A DNA stretch of 64,000 bases from NCBI GenBank assembly GCA_020796225.1, contig CM036756.1:68135152-68199151 (forward strand), in the 5' to 3' direction. The DNA comes from Arion vulgaris. Lineage: Eukaryota > Mollusca > Gastropoda > Stylommatophora > Arionidae. The translations under genes and the position numbers were made by a program. Shown here piece by piece: positions 31,701-43,300 of the stretch (position 1 is its first letter; each line of letters starts with the position of its first letter). The notes beneath the pieces were generated by a model that saw nothing but the letters and a program-made list of their open reading frames with translations, was not told the origin of the DNA and made no database searches.

Positions 31701-34700
31701 TACCTGGAAGCCTATCGGTGCGTTATTTCCTCTTATACCTGCATGCCTTGGCACAAAATAAAACTATTTTTGTCAGCATAGACCTCCTCAGCGACTCCAT
31801 CCATTGTCTCCGAGCCCAGCCTGTTTCAATCTTCCTGCCTATTTATTTATTAATCATTTGTTAGTTCTTCTTCTTCTTCTTCTTCGCGTTCGTTCTTTAT
31901 CACCAATTTTAATCACTCTTTGTAATAAGTTTGATCTTTGCCAAGAACGTGTATACTTTGTACATTGGTTTGGTAGACCCCTAAACGCACATATTTCTAC
32001 ACGTTTAGGACATGTGCATCCGATTTCAGCCTAACCTCCTTAGCCGCCTCTTACGACATGTGTGGCAGATAACAGTGGTTCTATTCTTTACACCCCAAAT
32101 TTGGGCCCTGGTAACCACTCGGCGCATTTGTTAGTAAACCTACTTCATAACACTCAGGACATGACCAATATTTACACAGTCTTCACCAGCAGATAGTTTT
32201 ATATTTGCTCCAGAAGTGTTGCATCTGTGGATGTTAGTCCATATTGTTGTGAGATTTCTGAGATGTCATTTAGTCATCGGGTTCTCGGTCTTCCTTGTGC
32301 ATTGCTCTGATACCATGTTGTCTATTGCTATAGGCGCGTCATGGCGCGCGTCATGGCAATAAACAACTGTCGAATTTGATATTAAACTAGATGCAAGTTA
32401 TCCAAGTTTAAGTATTCTTGGAAAAGGGGCAGGGCAATTATATTGTTCTACCTTATTGGAAGTTTAGTATTCTTGGAAAAGGGGCAGGGCAATTATATTG
32501 CTCTACTTTATTGGAAGTTTAGTATTCATGGAAAAGGGGCAAGACAATTATATTGCTCTACTTTATTGGAAGTTTAGTATTCATGGAAAAGGGGCAGGGA
32601 AGTTATATTGCTCTACTTTATTGCAAGTTTAATATCCTAGAGCTAGCTGCTACCTTTTGTTAGACGATGTACTGACACCTACAAATGCCCGCCTGTCCAG
32701 CGTGTTCGTAGCGCGTTGGACTGCGGGTGACTAGCGCTCTGTAAGTGCGGATTCAATTCCGCGGGCTGGCAGAAAAGCCACAGGTTCCCCAGATTCACGG
32801 TGTTCGTAGAACCGAACCGAAGGGTTACGATGTCCATGGCACCGAGCCGAAGAGCTGAAAGCTCAAGTGCTTCTGGATCGAAAAAACCCCAAAAACCTCT
32901 ACAAATCTGAAGAGGTCAGGTCGAATCAAAAAGGCGGCCGAAATGATCTTGGAGAGAAGAAACACTACACGCAACAAGGTCGTGATATTCACCGTTGCTC
33001 TATCGGTCATCACGGCACTCAAATGCGTTGGCAAAACTGAATGAGCTCAAAACGTCCCTCGCTGAACTAACGAGTTCACTCAAACGCACTGTCATCCAGT
33101 GGATACCGTCACACTGCAACATTAGGGAAAACGAAGCGGCCGACAAGCTAGCCAAAGAGGGCGGGCGACTACCCCAGACTGATCTCGAGATCAGCTATGA
33201 GGAAGTCAAAACAACCATCGGTTCGCACTATCGAAGCAAGTGGGCAAAGACCACCCGCAGTACACAGACAGTGACGGTTACTATGGTCTCTCGCGCAGTG
33301 AACAAGTTACCATATTTCGCCTCAGTACCGGCCACAACAAGCTCAGAGCCCACATGTTCCATAAATTTAAAATTGGCACAACTAGCCTGTGCCCATGCAA
33401 TATGGCAGACATGACGGCAGAACACGTCTTGCAAGACTGTCCACGTTTAGCAGGTATACGTAAAGAGTACTGGCCACAACACACAGAGCTTCGCGAAAGC
33501 TGTACGGAGGAACGGAGTCCCAAAAACAACAGTTAAATTCATGATAGAAGTTGGTCCATCAGGCTAGGCCGGGAACGCAAGAGAGAGAGAGAGATCCGAT
33601 CTAGAGAAAACCGTGGAGAAGGTGAGGGGGAGGGGTGTGTGTGTTAATACTATGTAATCGTGTGGCATGGACGTGGACAAGGAAGGATATTATAGAATTA
33701 CATGAGATAGGAAAAATGAAATATTAAAAATTAAAATTTTGTATTAAAATTTTTCTCTCATAAATTTTTCTACTGTAATATACTAGTCTACATTTTCTTA
33801 GAGTAACTAACATAATGGTGGCGTCTGTGGCTTAGGGATAGTGACTCGGTCTATTAACCCCGATGTTCTGAGTTCGAATCACGCTGTGGACAGTTTGGTT
33901 GCAAATTATTTCGCGTGGATTTTAACAAAAGGACGATAGCACCACCCGTTCAGAAAGCAATGGCAAACTACTGAACATAATGTCTAGAAAAATCACAAAC
34001 AGCGTTAAAAAGCTGGGGTTGATTCGCAAAGTCCTGTAAATGGTTTGCAATTAACTTTTTACTAACATAATAATTTGTAAATAAACAAAGTAGAAATTCA
34101 CTGAAAACAATAATGACTTACTCGGGGAGGTATGTCTGAGCTTTTCTGTGATCATGCTGCTGTAGATATGATGACTGAGTGGCATAAGTGCAGGATTTAG
34201 TGTAAGTGCTGGGCCGTTACTGCTTGTCAGATGTCTCATGTCCGAACGATCTACATCAAAATTCACTGTGGAAATAAATAGTTTTGTTAGTGTTTGTATT
34301 GTGACAATAATTAGGTATAAGTTGATCTTGGACAAAAATATTGCAGCCATAGTAGATAATTATAATTTTAATTAAGTTTAAAATGTATGTAGGTTTCTTA
34401 ATATTAATAATATAGTGGTCGCCATGGTAGCGATAATAATTTCGATTTTTATGATAATAGTAGCAGTAATTCTTCTTCTTCTTCTGCGTGTGTTGGCTAT
34501 GAATACAAGCGTAGTAAGGGTGCCTGGTATGTCGCTTCTGACTGATATTTGCCTGGAGACCTGCATTCCTTATTGTTAGTGTTTCCCGCCATACATGTCT
34601 GCCATCTCCGACTTCAGATGTACTTGCAGTAATGATAATTATGATATGACCGATTATGGAACAAGTATTAATAATTATGATATGACCGATTACGGAACAA

Positions 34701-37294
34701 GTATTAATAATTATATGACCGATTATGGAACAAGTATTAATAATTATGATATGACCGATTACGGTACAAGTATTAATAATTTTGAAATGACCGATTACGG
34801 TACAAGTATTAATAAATTTGAAATGACCGATTACGGTACAAGTATTAATAAATTTGAAATGACCGATTACGGTACAAGTATTAATAATTATGAAATGACC
34901 GATTACGGTACAAGTATTAATAATTATGAAATGACCGATTACGGTACAAGTATTAATAATTTTGAAATGACCGATTACGGTACAAGTATTAATAATATAG
35001 TATTGACAGCTGTTATTACTTATATGACATTTTTCATCTACGGGGTCATTAGCAAATGTTTTACGTGACAATTCGAGTTCGCTTCTTGTCGTTCAGCTAT
35101 CGAATTCTTCAATAATTTGAGTCTGCAATGACTCATTCACTACAACTCTGTCATCAGTTATTTTTACATTTGCTGCCGATAGAAAAGTTCTTCATTAGTC
35201 ATTGCAGATATCTTTATATCTGAGCAATGGTCTGCCTTGGCACCTCTTCCCTTTGAAAATTCACAGGAAAAACATTTATTTTTGTATGTGGCAATTGTGC
35301 ATTCTTCTCACACGTTCTAGCCATCTTAGTCTTCTGCTGCTGAGCATGTCCATTATTTCTTTCTTTCTTTCTCGAATCCTGTTTGCCTCACAGAGTCAGG
35401 TCAAGAAGAGATTTCTAAAATGGGCCATAGTATGAGCTTCGTAGATAGTCTTTTTCGTTGCCTCTGTTATCTCTGAGGTCCATCTTCTGCGTGGCCGGTC
35501 TTTTGCTTTGTATCCATTGTATCGGAGCAGCATTGCTCTTTGAGGTGCACTGTCTGTTGGTAATCTGCTTACGTGGCCGAACCATTTAATTTGTTGTTTC
35601 TTGATGAAGTCTAGTACTGATGTTGTACCCACTTTTTCCTGATGTCTTCATTTCTCAACCGGTCTCTTCTTTTACACCCAGTATTCTGCGTAGACACTTC
35701 ATCTCTGTCGTGACTAGTTTTCTTCTATCGTTTGTTGTCAGTGTCCAGTACTTCAGAGTTGATTACCTGATGCTCATAACCTTGCGGAGGCATCGAAGGT
35801 AAAGGATGTTAAACCTCATCTCTTGCCTTGAGTAAGGTGTCCATGTTTCTGAGCCATATAGTAAAGAGTTAATTACACATGCTCGATATATTTGAATCTT
35901 CGTCTGCAATGTAAATTTTGTGTTGTCCAATACTCTCTTATAATACTTATCGGGATGATATTATTGGCCGAGATATTTGTATTGGCCGAGATATTTGTAT
36001 TGGCCGTGATATTTGTATTGGCCGAGATATTTGTATTGGCCGAGATATTTGTATTGGCCGTGATATTTGGCCGAGGTAAGATCAATACTGTCCGTAATGT
36101 AATGAAAGTGGTTGTGATTATTGTAATGTTAATATCCGTTATTATTATAATTTAATGCCAGTGGCTATTCTGCTTGTAATTGTTATATGAGGGATTACAT
36201 GATTACATGGGAAAAACTAGCTGATGACAGAGTTTTGTGGAAAGCCAAATTGCGAAAGATCGCAGAGTCTTTTGAGAAGAGACTTTTGTATGAGCTGAAC
36301 TGTAAAAGAGAAAAGCGAAAACTCGAAGTTGTCACAGTAAAACACTTGCCAATTGACCGTCTGTAAAGAAGAAAAGGCCATATATATATATATATATATG
36401 AGGGATTGTGATGATTGTAATAGTAATATTAATGGTTAGGTAGAGTAAAGATAATACCCAATGGTGTGATGATTATAATGATAATGTCAGTGGTTATATA
36501 TTTATCCTTTATCATCTTTACAGACGGTCAATTAACTAGTGTTTTACTGTGACAACTTTTGAGTTTGCGATTGTTTCTCTTGTTATTTAGCTCATCCCTA
36601 AGTCTCACATGACTGTTACTTTACTTTCATGTTCGAGCCGAAAGCAAGGAGGAAGTGCCCTCTTCATTTGTTCCCTAGCCTGGGCAGATGTTATGAGAGA
36701 ATGTGCCTTGTCAGTGGTTATGGAGATACTATTAATTAATACAATGCAACAATAACGGGAAATATTATGTTTCATCTATGTCGCTGAGACGCGGTGTTGA
36801 AACTTTCTCAGCGCCCGTCTGACCAGAGTGTTCGTAGCGCGTTGGACTAAGGGTGACTATCCCTCTCTGTGTGCGGGTTCAATTCCAAGGGATGGCAGAA
36901 AAAGCCACAGATTCCCCAGATTTATGGTGCTCGTGGCACCGAACCGAAGGGTTACGATGTCCATGGCACCGAGCCGAAGAGTTGAAAAGCTCAGGTGCTT
37001 CTGGATCGGAAAACCAAAAAACCCAAACTTTCTCAGTATCTAATTTTACATTTTTCCGTTAACTGATATTTTTTAAAACTGTTACTTGAAACAAAATGTC
37101 TCTTGATGATATTGTCTTACTATTAACTGCCATAAGTCTGTGATTAGCTGTTAGTACACATAATCGTGTACATACACACCTAGATCTATGAACCAATAAA
37201 TTACACGGATACAAATTCATAAACGTAACGATACACACAGACAAGCTCATGAGCAAGCGCACAACCCTTCAAAACACACGCAGACAAACAGACA

Positions 37295-37337
<43 letters not shown>

Positions 37338-40300
37338 ATACACACACACACATACAGACATACAAACGTTTATACTTCATATACACACAGACACATACAT
37401 ACACAGACAGAAACAAATACACACACACAAACATACACAAACAGACATACACACACAAAGAGACACACACAGACACTCACGCCCACACACACAGACACAT
37501 ACAAAAGTACGCAAACAAGCATGCTTCATTCTGAAACCATTTGGGAAATACAATTTTAAAAAAACAAAGTGTATTAATAGCATGACTAACGTGGAGAAGA
37601 TCTTCCTAGCTTGCCGTTCATGAGGCCTCCGTTAAGAGGGTGACCAGAAGACACCAGAGTTGGACCAGGGGACATGTCGTATCCATAACTTGATCTTCTT
37701 CCCTCGCGTCGATTACCGTCAATCGCTGCCTGTAGCTCGGAGGGATTACTTAATTTCAGCTTGTCACACTCGTATGGGTAGAGATATTTCATGTATCTGA
37801 GGAAGAGATATCAAGAAAGAAATGTTTGGGTGAAGGGTGTCGTCATTTATCTATGACTTTGAAAAGAGATAAATAAATATTTATCCGAAAGAGAGAGAGA
37901 GAGAGAGGTGGAGAGAGAGAGAGAGAAAAGGAATGTATATTCATATGACATATAGATAAATATATATTTTATGCGATATATCGAGCAAATATTATCTGAT
38001 ATATGTCATCCAACAGTTTGACCTGAGGTAGAACTTTGCCACCCTTACAGTCCTTTAGAATTTATCTCTCTTAAGTCTTCGGCTGCCGTCATGTTTAAAT
38101 CAGCAGTGACATACTGCCTCCACCATCTTTGTGATCGTCCTCTTATCTTTGCCGGGTTGCGTCCTTCTATAATTGTCTTCTCCAGTCCTTCGTGACTTTT
38201 TATATGTCTAAAATCCCTCAATTTTTTCATTTTTTTTTGGCAGCAATCGCAAGTGTACTTTGAATATCAGTTCATTCTGGATATTATATATATATATTTT
38301 TTCTGTGAATAAAGAAACGAAAGAATATCGAAAAGTTCAAATATATAGTAAAAAATAGCTGAAACACAATTTTACAAATGAACACAAATATACATATATG
38401 GCTCTGTTCCTCTGAGCGAAAATGGAACGCTTCCTGCCGAAAGTATTGCACAAATCACGAATTCTGTAGCTCCGGCAACAATCCTCAAGGTCTCTGGAAA
38501 AATACTCTCGTGAACAGAAAGACGATGTCCGGATTCGAACTCACAACCTCCCAAACGCAAAGCAATGACGTAATTACTTAGGTACATACACCCGGACTTA
38601 AAACATAACACCTCATTACTTGATTAACCTCGACCAACGTATGAATAAGATCTTTCTCATGGAACTATTAATAAATATCTGTGTTTTATTGGTTAATCTG
38701 TTTCGTAGTTCGCCATTATATCTTGCAGCGCGTGAATAAAACATCCCTGGCAGTTATTCATCTTCCTTTCACTTAGCTATGTGTGTTTTTCTGATAATGT
38801 ACCCCACATAAACCTATATCACTGTAGGTAAATAGTAGTGTGGGAGCAGGTCTACGGGAATTTTGTTGTCATCGCTAAACGAAAGTCGTTATGTGGGACA
38901 AACGCTGAATGAGGGCTGACATAACGCTTATCAAAATTTATGTCTCGGCATAAATCTCCTACACAGGGCACACACAATTCTAACTTTAACACATTCGGTT
39001 TTCTAGTTTCTTGTCCGTTCGAAATGGGCATTGCGTTTCCACTACATTTGTCAAGATGCAGAAATTATGAGTTAAAAAGTTAATTGCCTATCCTTAACAG
39101 GACTTTGCGAATCAATTCCAGCTTTTTAACGCTGTTTTGTAATTTTCTGGCATTATTACGTTCAGTAGTTTCACATTACTTTCTGAACGGGTGGTGTCAT
39201 CGTCCTTTTGTAAAAATTCACGCGAAACAATTTGCAACCAAATTGTCCGCAGCGTGATTTGAACTCAGAACGTCGGGGTTAATAGATCGAGTCACTATCT
39301 CCTAAGCCATTATGAGTAAGTAAGTTAAATTAAAAAAGTGAGTTTTAAGGGGTTTTTAAGCCGAAGGATTGACTTCAGTGCTTCAGGTTTTACCCAATAT
39401 GGCTCGGTTCTTTCTATTTTTCTGTCTCCATCTATGACTTCAAGTGACATCATGGTGTATAATATTGCTCCTCTTATGGATATTTCCGTGAAATCTAGCT
39501 GTCGTTATCATCAGTGTCCCTAGCCATTCAGACAAATCTTACCCCGACTACAGATGTACTTGTAATTTAGATTCCCAAGTAAAGGTTCAGGCCCACATGT
39601 AGTTCAACCGCGTTCAGTGTGCACACCAGAAACTTTTTCTTCAGCCTAGCTTGTCATGAACACCGCAATTTCCCCTGCAAGCTGACAGTAGCGCATAGCG
39701 TTATCAATTTTCCAATCGGCGACCCCAATTTCATTAAATATAACTTTTCCAAAAATTCCATTCCTTGCCGTTGAAAGACAGTTTTAAGTTTGAGAATAAA
39801 CGAATGTGCTCAGTTCTGTTACATGCATCATATCTTGAATACTTGTTGTAACTTCACACCTGAATAACAAGTCAAATTCGTCTGTTCGACTAAACAGCAC
39901 CAAAAAACCCATAGCTCATTTGCTTTTGTTTATTTTCGGTTATCAGCCTTGAAAGATGTCAGATTAATGATATTTTAATGAGTAGACGCGCAATAGAAAT
40001 GAGAGGTTAAAGATCGCTTAGTAACAAGCGATTAATTTCCAAACGGTAAACTAAACGCTTTTATTTATCACGAAGAACGAGTAAAGTGTACCATTGATGC
40101 AAGTTGAAGCTAAACACATAAAAATAACAGGAAACTTAATACGCGAGTACTGACGGAAACAAATTTAAGGCAGAATATATAAAATAAACGGCAGGGTAAC
40201 TTCTCTGTAAAACCATACAAGAGAGAAAGGTTGAGGGTTAAAGGACAAGAAGAATACAACCATATTTTGGGGAAGGAAACAGTAAGAGATAGACAATAAT

Positions 40301-43300
40301 AGTGTTAGACAAAATGCAGCGCAATGACAAGAAGCGGGTAGCGTTGGAGTCTGAATACAACCGACCGTTGATATATCCGAACGAAATGATAAAACCTTTA
40401 GTTTTTCGTTGTTATGGTCGTAGGTGCATTTCAAGACCATGTCGTTGGATTCACCATTTTTTTCGATAGACCCCTAGGGTTGTTGTAGAAGGTTCTTCTT
40501 CTTCTTCAATGTTTCAGCAGTATTTGAGCTCTTGGCACAATGATATGTAATTGTATCTGCATGTGTTTGTAAGGTGTTCTTTTCTTCTGTATAATGTGTT
40601 CCATTTATCTGACCTTAGATGAAGAAGGATCTTCTTGACATCGTCTCAGAAGCTAAGAAACTGGTGATTTATGCAACACTTTCAGCCCGTGGTTTGCCAT
40701 TTCTGAGGAGAAGATCCAAGACACACTGAGGTCCGACGCAATGAAATCAGTTTTTTGATTTTGAATCTTTTTGTAATCAATCGATACCCATAAGCAGATT
40801 ACCAACAGACAGTGTGCATCAAAGATCAATGCTACTTCCATACAGAGGATACAAATCAAAAGGCCGTCCATGCAAAAGATGAACCTCATAAATAACAGAG
40901 ATGGAGAGAAACACTATTTATGAACTGCACACAAAAGCCAGTTCTAAAAATCTCTTCTTATCCTGACGCTGTGAGACAAAACAAAATTAAGAAAAAGTAA
41001 AATAAAGATGTCCACTCGCTAATGTTAACTGCTAATAAATTGTTTGTCAGCTTCCATCTCTAGTCAAGTGATTGGTGGTTGAATGTAAAAGGTCTGGTCT
41101 CATCAGTATACTTTGTTCTACGCTACTCTCTTTATATAAGTCTTAATCTCTATGTTCATGATTGCTTGTCAACTAAAAGTATTCCCTAGACATTCCCAAC
41201 CTCTTACTTGAATTTTATCTATCTTTATTTTTTTTCGTGCAGTGCAGTTTTGTCGGGCTAATTAAATATAGAACCACTGTCTTTTTTTTCGCATGTCGCG
41301 AAAAGTGGGTAAGTAGCGACCAAAGTCTGTAAAATAATAATTAAATAAAAGCAAACAGAAACAGAAACAGAGACAGAGACAGAAAAAGTACATATACTGC
41401 CAATATAAACATTTGGATATCAAAGCAGAAATAGAAACAGAGATAGAAAAAATACATATACTGCCCATATAAACATTTAGATATCAAAGCAGAAATGCAC
41501 AAGATGGAATTGATTGAACATTTTTTCTCTCTGTTTTATGTGCAAATAAACGCGATAATGTCTGATGGTGATATATTTACTGAATTAAAACGAAATATTT
41601 ATTATTGTTACTTAGCAACACAAGGACACATTTGTTTCACTTTATTCAGCAGTTGCAGTTTTTATAAAAACAATTTAAACATTCTTAAAATTTCAAAACT
41701 CATTTTAGACCAAAGAGAATGTGCAAAACACATTTCTGCGAATATAAAACTACACACCAAGAGACGAAATATCAAAACTAAGGTAGTTTCGAAAGTTTAT
41801 TATTCACATGTATCTCATATTTGAATATCATAAATTCTAACGGGTTTTTTTAATTATCAAACATCAACCATCAAGTAAAAATTCAGCGTTGAATGATTAC
41901 TGTTCTAAAAAAAGTCATAAATATTTCAGAAGACATGAAATCAGCACTATCTGGCAGATTTAGACTTAAACTCAATTTACCAAACATATCCTTTCATCTC
42001 ATAGCTGGCATTCTTTCTGTCATCACTGCACGGACTGTCCTGTTCTCATAACTCAGAAATGACGAGAGAAGAAAATAAAACATAACCTACAGTTTACCAT
42101 TAAACGTTCTACCAATGGTTACCGACTTGAATCAGCGTTGGAGACTGTCGTTTCCATCATGAACCCCTAGCATTTATTATCCGAGTAGATAAATGATACC
42201 TTCAAAGACTTGAACGTACAAGAATTAAGCCTTTACTCATTTATATTCGCCCATGATAGGTGTGATATTTCATAATATTTGGAAACAAAGAATTTATTAT
42301 ATCCATTTATTGCCGGGTTTTCTCTTGGTGCGGGGAGTATTTTTTTTTGGTGTGGACCGGAGATTGTCGAGTTAGCAGTTAAACATGGCTGGATCAAAAG
42401 GCACTGTAATGGATAACGCGTTATTTATTATAGGAGTATCATTATCGGTTTTTAATGACTGAACAGTTGCAAGTACATAAATCCTAGGGTGCGGAAAATG
42501 GAAGCAGATTTCTAAAGCGGAGTATACAAAAAAGTAGAGATTAAACGGAGCATAATATTTTGTAAACAGCTAACTAGAAATTTAAGAAGAGTAACAGCAT
42601 AAAGAATACATGAGCGTGTTTATATTTTTTTTATAAAGAATTTATTGTCAGATAAAAATGTCGATCGTTTATAAAACATATAAATGTAACGTATAAACGG
42701 TACGAGGGGAATATAAAAACGAAGAAATAAAGAATGCAGTTGGGACAAGTTTGAATGCCTGATATTAGTATTATGTATCCACATTTCATATGTATTAAGA
42801 TTAAAAATATTGAGATCATGCATTTTCCCAGTGGCTACTTATGGTTGTGAATCATGAACTATTACACAAAAATTAAGAACGAAAATCCAGTCCTTCGAAA
42901 CTAAATGCTACAGAAAGATCATACGAATACCATGGACAGAAAAAAGAAAGAACACTGATGTCCTGAAAGAACTAAATGTTAAAGATAATTGGCTGATAAA
43001 CAACATACTATACAGAAAAATTACATACTATGGTCACATCAAGCGTCACGATGGGTTGGAAAGGACAATACTAGAGCGCAGGGTCCCAGGACGTAGAGGC
43101 AAAAGCAGGCCAAGAAGAAGATGGCTACAAGATATTAAAGAAACCATGAATATGACCATCAACGAAGTGGGTGAACTGGCTAGAGACAGAGTGAATTTCA
43201 GATGTGCTGCAAAGAGAGCAACGTCCTATAAAGAATACACACATTGATGATAATTCAAATTTCACAGTATACAGAGTTTTCTACACCAAAACATCGGGAA

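Larger units (their letters stand above)
31456..32760. repeat. Tandem duplication, copy 2
   Basis: Near-identical to 30071-31455. Differences include an extra GCGCGTCATGG at about 32335-32345 and a shorter minisatellite. High identity indicates a recent event. Confidence 0.93.

Noticed and set aside
33817..33900. tRNA gene from A- and B-box-like words (also at 51168 and 36812)
   Set aside because: Each continues into a shared SINE body with target duplications, and the acceptor stems do not pair as in a functional tRNA.
34256..35071. 271-codon minus-strand and 157-codon plus-strand repetitive proteins
   Set aside because: Both are frames across a 36-bp minisatellite. The only real coding part is the ARID3 exon 34122-34265 in another context.
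36340..36600. Palindromic regulatory motif TTTACAGACGGTCAATTG recurring in the window
   Set aside because: Translation of the long copy shows it is the conserved IDRL-stop end of a LINE ORF, found in both orientations.
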